NCBI GenBank assembly: GCA_002286715.1
Contig: NSJX01000025.1
Coordinates: 84,782 to 148,781 of the forward strand
Reading direction: 5' to 3'
Source of the DNA: Dentipellis sp. KUC8613
Lineage: Eukaryota > Basidiomycota > Agaricomycetes > Russulales > Hericiaceae
DNA length: 64,000 nt
Translations under genes and position numbers: made by a program
The notes under the pieces: model-generated
What the model was told of the DNA's origin: nothing
The model's database searches: none
The model's input: only the letters and a program-made list of their open reading frames with translations
Shown: one piece after another, positions 46,362-58,179 of the stretch
How the letters are laid out: the number at the start of each line of letters is the position of its first letter
Position numbering within the stretch: position 1 is the first letter of the stretch

Positions 46362-49300
46362 ATGTCCGTATTTGAGCCGCAGGCCGTGCTTGCGAACCTG
46401 AAGATGCTGCAGCCTCGGAAGGAGCAGGCGCAGTTCGCTATCGGGTGGAAGTCGCGCGTGAGTCGGCTCGCTCATGCATGCCATTTGAGAGTACATATTG
46501 TGCTTACCTGCCTTTCTGTAGGTCGAAAAGCGTTGGAAGAGTTGGAAAGGGAACCGGGAGACGCAGTCGCAGGTCGCCGACCAGCTTGAGTGGGCGGCGA
46601 ACGTCGTTGAGTACGTCAATCACATCTGGAAGCTGGCAATGTCGCACGCAAAGAAGGGCTCGCCAGCGGTGCCCAAGGACGTTCCGATCTACGGCCCTCG
46701 CTTTGTCCCGCCGTCCTACCTGCATGCAGAGAAGCGTAGCACGACACCGTCAATTCATGTCAAGACAACGTACCTGAAGCCCCTGAACATCATCCACCCT
46801 TTCTACCATCCTGAGCTTCGCTGCTGCCCTCGGTGCGGCTGTACTGACGAAAGGGTGTCGTGGAATGGCTGGACTGGCACCGGGCATCGCGAGGTTCATG
46901 GTATTCGTGTCGAAGAAACAGCACTGGGTTATCAGCTGAAATGCGACGCCTGTCGTGAAGCACATGAAGCAGAATCAGAAAAGAAGGAGTCGGACTTGCC
47001 TCAGGGCTCCGATAGTGAGAAGTTTCACTATCACTTCGCTACAACAAACTGCGAGTTTTGGGAGAGGAGACACCACTGGGATGTCCCGCGTGCGTATCCC
47101 TGGGTATCGCCGTGCGGTTTCACACTCATCAGGTGTTGCCAGTCGGAATTCCCTACTTCTTCAAGCGCTGCGCTGTCACCCGTGAGCTTTTCGATCTGAT
47201 TGTGGAGATGCGGCCGTCCGGGACATCAGGGGGTCTCGCGCACCATATCAAACGTACGCAACGTGTCTGGATGAGATGTGCATCAGAGCAGGCACTGATT
47301 TGGATGGTATCAGAGCTCCATCTTTTCGAGTATCATCAGCAGCGATACACTTACCTGAAGCACTACGAGGCGCAGCTCGCGCGCCCCAACAGTCTTGTAA
47401 ACCCGCCTCCTCTTGAGCAGTTCTCAAAACCGGGCGACAACACTGCCGGTTACGATCCTACCTCTATCACCGATGACCTCGTGACAGACGTGTACCTCGA
47501 GTTCAGTCAGAACACACGGAGGGCGGAGTCCGAGGCATACATGCGAACTCTGACTGGTGAGTTTATTTTTACGAGCTCGTGTCGGTGCGACTCACCAAGG
47601 GGGCTCTCAGGGATCTGTCTCTCCCTCGACAACACCTTCCGCTTGTCTGGGAAGGCAACAGTCATCTACGAGAAGACGACGCGCTTGAAGCTCATGAAGG
47701 GCGGCATCCTCAGCGTGATCAACGAGCTGAACGAGATCATATCCTGGGTGAGTAGATTGCCTCATACCTTCTCTTATTGTCGACCTGGTACTCATTCACA
47801 TCAATGACTCAAGCGGTTCTGCCAGAGTGAGGCGACCACCGAAATCCGCGAGCAGCTCCTCGGCTTGAGGAAGCGGTTTGAAGCGCTCAATGTCGCTTTC
47901 CCGGAGATGGCTGTCGCGGACAATTGCTGCCATGTCCGGTCGGCCATAAAAGGCGCCTTTCCCGAGATCGTCGTGCTTCTTGACGTTTGGCACTTTATGA
48001 TGAGGTGAGCTCCCAGTTCCCAGTGCAACCGGCCGCCATGAACTCACCTGATCTGCCAACAGGTACATGCTTTGCATTGTCGGAGGCACAGAGAACCCTC
48101 TGCGCTCTGCAGTCGCTCGAGACATCACCGATGCGATCCTGAAGACACCAGCCGACAAGTACAACAAGTCCGAATACTGGGACCAGCACGAGCAGGAGCG
48201 GCGTCTCCAAGCCGCATACGACAAGTATGTTGAGAAAGGCGGGGTGTGGAACGTAGCGGCCGCAAAAGTATGTCCCCTGTGCTTCGCTGGCCGTGTTCCC
48301 GACCGATCTGACCTGTCGCAGACGCACCAGAACCAGCTCAATCATGTCAGGAAGGGATGCCTCGCACGGCCTCGCGAAGACGTCTCGTCCGACGGCAGCC
48401 GCATTGAGGGCACCCATAAGGGCTGGAATGGACTCCAGCGTGCCCACTCGAGCGGCATCGAAGTGATGCTCGCTCTGAGCAGCGACTTTGTCCTTCGTCG
48501 CAACATCCGGACCGGCTTCACTCGCGACGACCCCACTCCCTTTCTCCGGTCGACACACGGGTCGCATCACATCGGACTTGTGAACGCGATCGCAGGGCTG
48601 TGGAACAAGCTGCTCGCGAGGACGATGAAGACACCTCCGGCAGGTTTCAGTACACTGCCCGTGCTCCCAATTGTCGAAAGTGGCGAGAGCTTTGGCCTCG
48701 TCACCTCGGAGACTGCTGAGGCCTACTACCAGCTCACCGAAGTGAAGGACGAGGACGAGAAGGAGCTCGTCGACATCTCCCAGCTCAGTGAGGAGGCTCG
48801 CAAACGGATGATCGAGGGGATGGGGATGGACCCAGCGACATTCCCGAGCGACGGTCAGGTCTCGCGTGAGGTTGCCATCATCGGACAGCGAACCCAAGGC
48901 CCTACCTCCTCAGAAGCTACGTCAAGTCGTCTTCGGATTGCAGGCCCTGCTGTGCCGGCAGCCGCAGCCTCCAGATGTCCTCCCGCCACCCATGACCACG
49001 ACCGTGCCGAGATCATTGACGTTGATGCCAGCGACGAGATCATCGATGTCGATGCTGGCAGCGAGACCATCGATGCCGACGCCAGCAACGAGATCATTGA
49101 TGTCGACACCAGCGGCGCCAGCGAGCCTGAGGTCCTGGCTCCCAGCACTCCGAGTCAAAATCCGAGCCCCATTTCCGTGCAGCATGCCATTGCAATCTTT
49201 CAGGCAGCAGCGGGCCTTCAGCAGCGATTCACTGCGTCGGCCAGTGCTATTCTCCCCACCAATGGCAGCACCCTCCCCGAGACGGGAGTTCCTGACGCCG

Positions 49301-51023
49301 GGCATGGCGACGGTGCCTTGGCTCAGCAAGGATCCATGGTGAGTCCCGGCCCAGTCACTCCTGCACGGGGCTCACACAAACGACGGGCAGCCCTCTGTCA
49401 GTTCGCAAGGTACTGCTTTCGGCAAGCAAGTTGGATCTGCGGGGCCAACGAAACGCAAGGCTGTGGCGCAGGAGGACGGACTCGCATCCAACGAAGCCAG
49501 CCGCCCGCTCGAGAATGGTGCTGCCAAACGCGCGAGGGTAGGAGACCCAACCACGGTCGCACTGTCGATTCCCGCAGCCAGTAAGCCCCGCAGGAAACCC
49601 CGCGGAACGGCGGTCAGCGAGCAGCGCAGGAAGGTGCGTGGTCCCAGCCACCTGATGCTCGAGGCATGGTCGATAACCATGCAATGCCAATGCAGGATGT
49701 ACAGGCAGGCTCTCGCAGCAGCCTGCTGTCGTTCTTCCCGGTCCTACCGTCACAGCGTGCTGACGAGGGATCAGAGAGGATCACAATGGCGACGGTTGCA
49801 CTTCCCAGCCGCCCAGCCGTTTCGGTGCCGATGCCGGCGATGCCTCAAGAAACAGTGGCGAGGGCGGCATCGACGCATTCTCCCTCTGCTCGCATCTTCA
49901 CCCTCGCCACCAGAACCGACCCTCGTTCGCTCGTCATTAGCACGCGTGACGAGTGGTTCACATTCATGGACCTTCGCAAGGAGAAGCAGTGGGTCTCGCA
50001 TGCCATGACGCCCGCGCGATGGGTCATCGCCACGCAAGAATACAACGAGCAGCTGAGGACCAAGCTCGGGAGCTCCACCGTGGACAAGGTCCCGCGCGCA
50101 CTGATGAACAAGCTCTTCAAAGTCGAGGGCGACGTGCTGCGACGGACTGCACGCAACGACTACGCATGTGAGCGATCCAAACGCCCTGGCTCGTGTGCGC
50201 TCGCCTCTGACCAAGATCGTTTCCCAGCGCGATCGGGCAAGACCGAATTCTGGACGAAGCATTGCGAGGCCGTAATGCTCTTGTTCAACAACGAGGGGAA
50301 GAAAAAGGTGCGTCGCATTCATGCTCGTCGCCGTATCATTGCCGCTGATGCTCTTATCTGATCCCATCCCATGCTCTCTCCTCGTATCTTGTGACTTGTC
50401 GTGTCCCCGGCGTGCGCGTGCTCTGCCGGAATCGCATGCGACGTCCCACTTTCGCGCGCGCGATGCTCATGTCGCTGTTGGTTCCCTCGTTTCCCGCTCG
50501 CCGCTCGACCTTCCCCTCCCGACTCGCCCACATGCAGCACATCTCCCACATGTGCGGCCGATGCAAGTCGATCATGTGGCCTTACCCATCCGGCTGCGAC
50601 GGCAACCACGCACGCAGCTACTGCTCGGACGGCGTCGCGCGGTCGGGCAGGGACGGCGACACGTTCCCGCAGTGGCCCCAGCCCGCAGGTGTATTCTCGG
50701 GCGGCGACAAGTTCCACGCCGCCACGTTCCTCCGGGTCGTCATGGAGCTGTACGAGCGGTTCGTCGTCGAAGAGGGGTCCAACACGAGCGAGCGGATGAT
50801 GGAGTACACCGTGTTCTCGGAGATGCTGCAAGCACGCTCGAGCCAGCAGCCGGACGGCACGTTCCTCTTCAAGCTCTTCAAGACACTCGCCGTCGCGGAT
50901 GCAGGAACAAGCACGGTGTCGAAGCTGATCGTCCGGCTCGACGACGGCTGCGACTATCTGCGCATCGACACGCTCGCAGAGCCAGCCCTGAACGAGAGCG
51001 AGGGCGAGGGCGACGATCGCTGA
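46362..51023 (+). CDS. Mutator-like DDE transposase
   Basis: Exons 46362-46457, 46522-47089, 47143-47556, 47611-47747, 47814-48004 and 48063-48267 join in phase to 48322 onward. 48858-49700 is uncertain (a possible 40-nt intron at 48859, and frame changes), and the end is ..50167, 50228-50307, 50538-51023. An N-terminal Cys domain has CCPRCGCTDERVSWNGWTGT and LKCDACREAHEAE; it resembles the DUF6729 region of agaricomycete proteins (from memory). The catalytic core has the expected acidic triad: LSLDNTFRLSGKATVI (first Asp), AVADNCCHVRSAIKGAFPEI followed by VVLLDVWHFMMRYML (second Asp and the WHF motif of Mutator-type enzymes), and DGSRIEGTHKGWNGL (Glu). A middle stretch repeats EIIDVDAS. The tail has MCGRCKSIMWPYPSGC ... 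HARSYC, a Cys/His cluster. Since most exons are open, the element may be fairly young. Confidence 0.8.
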
Positions 51024-52440
51024 GCGAGCGGCTCCCGCGCGCGGGGCAGGGTGGATCTTCGAGTTTCCAATGACTTTCGTGGTTTCGTTTCCGGTTCCGT
51101 GCTCGCAACATCGAGCATCAAATATTATGTCTAAGTTTTCATTTTCCCTAATCTTCCCTTTATCCTTACCCCGTTCTAATGTACCATAGCCCGACTCAAC
51201 TCGGCCCGACGTGACACGGCGCCCGTTCGCGCGTGGGGACGGGCTCCTCGCGAGCCGTCTTCCGCTGTGGGGGCCAAAGGGGGGCCGAGTTTTCTATAAT
51301 TCTCTCTATTCTTTCCTAATGTACGATCGCCTACCGCTGCCTACTGTACCTAGCACCCTTCTAAAACACACAGGGCAATTTCCCCGATTTTTCTCGCCGC
51401 TCCGCTCGCCCGCGCGCGCGCACCCTTGGCAGCCCCCTCGCGACTTAGTAGAAAAACGGGCGCGCGCGCCAAACGGGACGACGCTTAGTTAATGGACGAA
51501 AAGACGATTTGGCGGGTCACGTGAGGACCAAAATGGTCGGCACGTGAGGACTAAAATGGTCGGAATAGTCGCAATGGTCGGAATAGTCGGATCCTTGGTA
51601 TGGCGCTCTAGCGTCGAGACTCTAGGCTACAACCGTCACGTCCCATGAGTTCCGTTCTTGTTCGCAAAACCTTGTACGTGTGATATCGTTTTTAATACCT
51701 AGCTCTTCCCGGTAGCAGATGACATACCATGGACAGACCGCAACCTCGGGCCGTTCCCTTTCAGGAGTGTCCGCGAACTCGACCGAGCATCATCATATCG
51801 TGCTGCTGCACGATCCCTGCGCCCAAGCGGGGCTTCTGTAACTGGAACCTCTCTGTGTCTACGCTCCGCCGCGCACCTGGCTGCGTCGCTATATTACCCT
51901 CTCCAGCTATATATATGGATCGATATCGAGCACCTCTGCGCCGGGAGTCTTAGGCTCCCACATGGCTCCGTTCAGGGCTCACGTATGCCTGCATATCTGC
52001 CTTCGCATATGCAGATGCACTGGCAGCATTGTAATTAGATTCCGTGCCCTCGTGCAACATTGGCACCAGGCTTGCCGCTTGAGGTACATATTTTACTGCG
52101 GCAGGCACGAATTTGATGCATGGTAGAATTTAGATCACGGGACTTACTAGGATCATCCTTCATCGATTCATCTTCCGCAACGATGTTCGTTCTTCCTAGG
52201 CCTGGGGTGTCCATTTCACGTCGGGCTCCAACTGGACCGTCGACGTCCACTGACCGTCATACATATGTCGTGATTTCGGTCCGACAGCCAGCCTCTGAGC
52301 ACGTCAATTGAACTTCTCCGACGAATGCACGCGTCACAAAGCTCCGGTCATACTAGTAGTAACTAGTGACTAGCTCTCTTACACCCGGGTCCGACTCACC
52401 CAAACCCATTCGAACAGTTCTCGAGTATAGGAATTAGCAG
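51024..52440. other. 3' side of the transposon and gene-free DNA
   Basis: After the transposase stop there is GC-rich DNA with alternating GCGC runs near 51410-51470. Two 23-nt direct repeats at 51518-51563, each CACGTGAGGAC followed by an AAATGGTCGG end, lead into shorter ATAGTCGG repeats; these could be subterminal repeats of the element. From about 52120 the DNA is weakly related to 40700-40900, suggesting the duplicated unit resumes there. No gene was seen. Confidence 0.45.
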
Positions 52441-52830
52441 CAATCCCAGGCTGCAATAAAATTATATGCAGATGCTTGTCGGCGGCCTGCGCAGGTACAG
52501 TATACTGACGTAAGAATACGTGCGGGATAGATGATCGTAATTAGTGATATAGATGTAGATGAGAGTCGCGAGTTGCGGGTCGCTAATCGAGCCGTAAATC
52601 GTAGAGAGGAAGGAGAACAGGCTGGAACCAGGGTACAACAGGCAGAGAGAGGGAGAGAGGAAGATGAGGGAATAGGGCCCGTGGTATCAGTGGCAGTGAT
52701 GAGGATGAGGATGGTGTAGCAGAACGATACAAACTACGCGCGGGCCCATAATTTAAAAATAACCTAATGTGTCCTCGGCGACAAGCAGCGCATGGAAAGA
52801 GTATAAACAAGAAAGGTAAGGTGCAGCAAC
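52441..52830. repeat. Second copy of the X 3' flank
   Basis: This is related to 40950-41300, with shared blocks CGAGCCGTAAATCGTAGAGA, GCCCATAATTTAAA and AAAGAGTATAAACAAG in the same order. It forms the 3' untranslated side of X2. Confidence 0.75.
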
Positions 52831-52840
52831 CGTGTCGCAC

Positions 52841-53461
52841 TCAAGCATGAATCGCCAGCAGACCGAGCTCGGCAAGGCTCGGCAAATTCCTCGTATCGAA
52901 CTCCCCATCAGCGAGGCCAAGGAGTGGCGCAAGTTGCACGCGCTCGAAGGCGTCAGATGTCTGGTCCTCCCGAGGCGCGGGGTCGGCCACAGAGTCTTCG
53001 TCATCGGCATCATTGGCGGACTCGTCGCCCGCAGCTTCATTGTGCCCGAACATGAAAGCTGGGCCCAAGGACGCTGTCATCAGCAAAACGCTCATGCCCT
53101 CGTCCATGTCCTCAACCTCATCCATGTCCTCGTCCTCGTCCATGTCCTCGACCTCGACCTCGACTATCGCGTCCTCGACGGTAGTCGCGGAGGTGACGCC
53201 GTTGTCATCGTTGTCATCCAGAGTGAAATCCAAAACGGTGGACTCTGTGTCGCTGTCCTCCTGCCCACCCGCGTTCACCGGGCCGGCCAGGCTTGCAAGG
53301 GTAGGCTCCGAGATGGGTTGTAGCTGCGCGAAAGAGGAGAGTTCGACCTCGAACTCCATGTTGGACGGAGGAGGCGAGTGAAGGGGTATGGTGGTGTTCG
53401 GGTCGAAGTCGGAGGCGATTGCAAAGAGTTCTTCGCGGTCGAAAACGGATGGGAGAGGCAT
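52841..53461 (-). CDS. Acidic low-complexity protein X2 (unit 2 of local family)
   Basis: A single open frame of 206 residues. It begins MPLPSVFDREELFAIASDFD, has a Pro-rich piece (TTIPLHSPPPSN), the segment FAQLQPISEPTLASLAGPVN, a long acidic tract (EVEVEDMDEDEDMDEVEDMD) and a C-terminal piece VQLAPLLGLADGEFDTRN. No known family and no signal peptide. Its 3' flank is clearly the same as that of X1, which ties it to the local family, but the proteins align only by acidic composition. X1 and X3 have a short first exon and intron; X2 seems to lack them, or an upstream exon was missed. Confidence 0.55.
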   Translation of the reverse strand: MPLPSVFDREELFAIASDFDPNTTIPLHSPPPSNMEFEVELSSFAQLQPISEPTLASLAGPVNAGGQEDSDTESTVLDFTLDDNDDNGVTSATTVEDAIVEVEVEDMDEDEDMDEVEDMDEGMSVLLMTASLGPAFMFGHNEAAGDESANDADDEDSVADPAPREDQTSDAFERVQLAPLLGLADGEFDTRNLPSLAELGLLAIHA

Positions 53462-55219
53462 GTTTGATATCGTGAAGAGGGTAGTTGGACCTCGTTAGGA
53501 TATGGAGAGTGAAAATATGGCGTGAAGCAAGAGATGGTGGGGGGGGAGAGTCGTAGTTATGTTCTAACCCGAGCAGCTTGGTCGGACTCCGATTTATACC
53601 CTCGATTTCAGATCGTGGACGGCGTCACACAGGACGTGGTGCGTGACGCGCTTGTGAGAACAGCCGGGCGTGGAACGCAGGTTAAATGGCAACCGGAAAG
53701 TCCCTGGGCGAGCTAAGGACAATGGTTTGTCTCGGGCCACCCCCGCGTGCCACTCCAGGATGACCGCGCCTGCCCTCCCGTGCGCTTGCCTGCCGCTCCC
53801 TTCGCCCAAATGCATTGTCCTCTCGGACTGTATGGTCCATCGTGCGCATTGCAGAGCGGTCCCTCCCTGCCAGCCCGTAACGCGTGGTGGCATTCGTCCA
53901 AATTGAGCAATGTGCCAGCCGCAAGAGCATTGTCACCAATTTCATTTTCCAAAAACCGTGCTGTCAAAGGCGCGGGGTCGGTATGGAGAACTGCAGTAGC
54001 AGTGAGCAGCAGGACGTATGCAAAACGCAGTAATCTGATTGGGGCGGGGCGTGATGCGTCGTTACCGCCGGGCCCGAGACACCCACGTCCACATTCCCTT
54101 CCGAGAACAATGAAGCCTGGGCCGACCTCTGGAATCAAAGGGAATCAGACACTGCGAGCTGATAGATTGTGCTGACGTTACTGCTTCCTCTGACATGAGG
54201 TTATTACACAATGGTTATAGCGGGGGGTTTGGGCCCGCCGTCGTATTCCTGCAAACTGGGACCATCGCACGTGCCGTCCGCGGAATTCCGATGTCCACGA
54301 TCTAGAACAATGGGCTACAGATCAGCCAATCTGATAGGAGGATATCAGAGCTGGCAAGTCATATAATGCCCTCACCTTGCTGCCTATCCGCAGTAGGGTG
54401 ATTATAAGTGGAGGGCTGAGGGCCCGTCGCTATTCTCTCCGCGATGCACCCTCACGTGTATGGCCGCTGGTTACGTTCGCTCGAGTTCTTCATTCTGTAA
54501 CCATGCAACAATGGGAAATCGGCAACGATGGGGGCGCGTCTCTGGTGATTTGCTTGCGCTCGATGTGTGATGCGAGCGAGGGGTACAGGCCAGCTGTTGC
54601 TCTTTCCTGCACCATGACGCCCCCCCTTGCATGCATCTCGCCATTTCTCATGTCCGTCATCCTGCTATTCCCGTCAGCGCAACAGATCATATACCGGGAT
54701 GCACAATGTCCACTTAGCTGCTTAGCCGCAGTCGGCCAAACATCGGAGGTCGAGGCCTTAGGACGCGTCGCCGTCGTCGAGCATACTGCACACTGTTCCA
54801 CGTGCCCTTGCCGGCATGCCGCCGGTCTCCGCCGTGTATATTGTCGAACAGTGCTGCACGGCCTTGCTCTACGGGATGGCGTGAAATCAGATACGGCGGG
54901 GGTGCATAGAATCAATCCACCTTACCACTCGCTCGCGGTTAGGTGCGGGATGTGATTATAACGGGGGGTCAGCGCCTGTCGCCGTCGTTGTTCTCTCCTT
55001 CATCGTCGCCGCACGTGCCTCTTGACTCTTCGACTCCTGCCTCTTGACTCCCACCTCCCCTACCCACCTACCACCACGACACATGATCCATGAGCCGAAT
55101 TTGCTCTCGAGGTCGCGATGCCCAGCAAGGGCCCACACGCCGAATCGGACATTGCCCGCCTGCTCATCAACATCTTCGGACTTGCCTTGACCATTCCTTG
55201 TTCACTTCTTACTACGACT
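53462..55219. other. Gene-free stretch with three degenerate direct repeats
   Basis: Three related pieces occur at about 54200-54260, 54395-54460 and 54945-55020. Each has a TTATA core followed by a G-run and GGCCCGTCGC-like sequence, then TATTC or TTCTCTCC; the spacing is about 195 and 545 nt. They resemble copies of a core promoter plus leader. No protein-coding exon was found. Confidence 0.45.
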
Positions 55220-58040
55220 ATGGTATGCATACCGATGTGCAGGGGCGGCCGCCATGTATACGCTCCCCTGGCCACCACCACGATTGCCTCGACCGCCCAT
55301 TCAGTGACCTACTTGACGACCAGTGAGCATCGCACAATGTATGGTATAGAAGCTGAGAGCTCACCCTGCACTGCTAATACCAGACTCTAGACGGCTCGCA
55401 AAGCCCATATGAAAACCACATAGCAGAAGAGACCATATCGCATATCCATCTTGTGCCCATCGTGCGTCGTACGAGCGACTTCAGAACGAAACCTGATCGT
55501 GGACGATATTCCCAAACCACGATTTCCATGTCCAAATGCAGGATGTGTATGGCAAAGGGGTATGGGCTTCGAAGCGCAAAGTCGGTGTCGAGTGGGGGGA
55601 AATCGCTTACCTCACGTAGCGCAAGCCTTGTGTGACTTGATATACGCCATCAGTGCGTTGTCGGCACAAATATGCCGTCTCCCTGCACGTTGATGCAGGG
55701 CATCCACCCTCACGGAGGATCGCTCTTTTCCTTCTTCGTCCGCTCGCCACGGCGACGGCGGCGCAATCTCTTCCTCACGGGCTGTTTTGAGATTTCATTA
55801 GTCGATGTGGTGAGTCTTGTGCGATTGCGTTAATGAATGTAAACTTACCTAACTGCTTGCTTGTAATTGAGATTCAGTAACAGGTCTGAACCTGAGGCAG
55901 CAGTTTAGGACCTGTTGTCAACCACCATTATCCTTCTGTGTTGTCACTTCGGCATTCATCCACATTTCTATGCGTCCCTGTGTCTTCTACTCACCCATCA
56001 TCAATGATTCCGCTTATACCACAGCCTACGACGACGTGTGTATTGCTCGGCTTCACGATGACGCGCCATACAGCACGCCCATGATGTTCATCTTCGATTT
56101 CCCTCCAGCCTTTCGTGAACGAGGTAACTCCGAGGTAGAAGCGAAAACTAGACGGACGGTACTGACCTCGAGACTCGAGGTCGCTTTGAACTTGAAATGG
56201 AACGATGCGACCCGGCCTTTGCCGAGGTGCACTCGAACTTCGCTGGCGTTGTCAGCGAACAAGGTTTGCTGTTACGGTCTTCATCTCTCTGTCTCTCAAT
56301 GTCTATCTGCCGTTTCTTTTCTCAACACGGCATCATGTCATGATCTTTCCTGAATGCGTATCCCTTCTGGACGAAGATGTACGAACCACGGCAATGGGAT
56401 GCATGCGAACGACGGACCATTGTCACCGTGTGGTCTTAAACCTCAAAGAAACCACAGACGCCTCACCTGCTCCCACAGCTGGTACAGGCGCGAATAGACC
56501 ATCCCCATGTCCTTTAGTTGCCCCAGTTCCTTCACCATCCAGCTTCCCCGCAAGCGCAGCGGATCGCGAAATGCGGCACTTGTGTTCCACGCAGGTACCT
56601 GGATCTCCACTTGTCCCTGCATCGTGCTCTGGCCTATCTAGGAAGCTCCAGTCTATCTCTAGTCCGGGCTATGTGTCGGCCCGCAAAGGATGGGACCTCC
56701 ACGTGCATGGAAGAGGCACCTGCAGCCATGCCTGGAAATGGAACGGTGTCGGCTTCGGGCTCGTTGAAGCGCGCACTCGATGCAAGTGGTGCGGATGCTA
56801 AGGTTCACAAGAAGAAGAGCTCGGAATCGCCGGCGTGTTCTGTCTACTTGAATTCTGCACTCTGCAAATGGTATGCCGACTGCTTATGTATATACTGTGC
56901 GCCCCATACACACGAAACCGCACGCTAATCGCATCTTGTATCGCAGACGACCTACACCGACTCCTCACACGCTAGTGGCCGGCGGTACATGGGACAGACA
57001 AGTACTGTCGCGCCCCCTGTCGATCCGTCGCCTGGTGCAGCACTGCTGCTATCACATTACACACCGGGTGCGACTGCGTGCGGAGCCTCGGATCCGCGCC
57101 GCGACAGCCAGCGGGCGGGCGGACAAGCACCGCGGGTGCGCGCGCATCGCCGCAATTAATAGTGCCGCGCGTGTGCAGGCCCATCCCACGCCGCATCCCA
57201 ATGCGCATTCCGGTTCACATGCAGCCACGCACTTGCCTTCTCCGCCCATGCCAGAGTCAGTGACGCGCGGTGGACAGATAGATAGATCCTGGGAGCTACG
57301 CCTGATGCCTGATGCCTGATTCTTGACGTGCCATGGCGCAGGCTTCGAATTCGAAGACCCTCTGCAGCTCGAATATGTATGCATCAGCCCGCGCGGCTTC
57401 GCCATCTGTTGTTCCTCGCGAAGCACACACTGGCGGCGCCCCCCTTGCCACCCCGGGAGTTGCGCCCCCATATGGCGTGCGCGTGCGCGTGCTCCGTTCT
57501 CAGAGGAGCTTGAGTGTGCCTGTCTTGTGTGGATTTCTGTCTGGTATTATTCGTCTGCGCTTGGGAGAGGCTTGTGGACGGTGTGCCGTAGGGTTAGGTC
57601 GTCTGAAGGAACTGGTTGTACTGTACTTATTAGAAGGCTAGGATGACGATCACCAGCCGTCTATGTTCAGTTCGTTATCCTAAGCCTCCGGGATGATGTC
57701 GGCTTTATGTCGTCAAATCGAGCTCGAGTGTCGGCCATTCCCGCGTCCATGACCTCGCTATGTAATTAAATAAACCTGAGGACGTTCACAATCATCCACG
57801 GCGGACGCATGTGAATCTGGCACGCTCGAAGCTTTACGCTACGTACGCGTCACTAAGATAGTCGGTAGCTTATCCGGATCCCTCAGTCCACACAAGTATT
57901 CCGTACAACGTATATATTTTTCAGTTATAAGTCACAGTGTCAACAATCACAACAAGCAGTAAAGGTATTTGCAGTTGAAAAAAAAAAAACATATAAGTTA
58001 AGTGTAGAGCGGGGGATGCACCGGAGACAGCAAAAATGAA
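55220..58040. repeat. Duplicated block A
   Basis: This block is directly repeated at 60635-64000. Matching anchors: GCCATGTATA at 55251 and 60669; GATGCGACCCGGCCTTTGCC at 56204 and 61620; CCGGAGACAGCAAAAA at 58021 and 63983. The offset grows from about 5418 to 5963 nt because block B has extra sequence near 61900-62200 and further on. It includes a decayed Mpp6 copy and the X3 3' side. Confidence 0.9.
56440..56830 (+). pseudogene. Decayed Mpp6 copy, unit A
   Basis: DNA here is related to exons 2-3 of the Mpp6-like gene: first an exon-2 piece (CCTCACCTGCTCCCACAGCT), and at 56755-56825 the 3' end with residues SLKRALDASGADAKVHKKKS, matching SLKRTLDAGGADAEAKKRKK of the intact gene. The first exon is missing and frame breaks separate the pieces. 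Confidence 0.75.
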
Positions 58041-58179
58041 AAATGGAGAGTCCAGTGTGTGGTGGGGCGTGGAATGTGGAGTGTAGAGTGTAGAGTGCTG
58101 AGTGTAGGAGCGTAGAGTATAGAATGTGGGATGGAGTGATAGTGATAGTGAAATGTGGAATACAGAACGCAAAGACGCC

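Noticed and set aside
46362..51023. KDZ-type transposase
   Set aside because: The WHF motif after the second Asp and the RIEGTHKG segment fit Mutator-type enzymes better; no KDZ signature was seen.
51410..51480. GCGC-rich inverted repeats as element termini
   Set aside because: Simple alternating GC sequence pairs with itself; no partner was found at the other side of the transposase.
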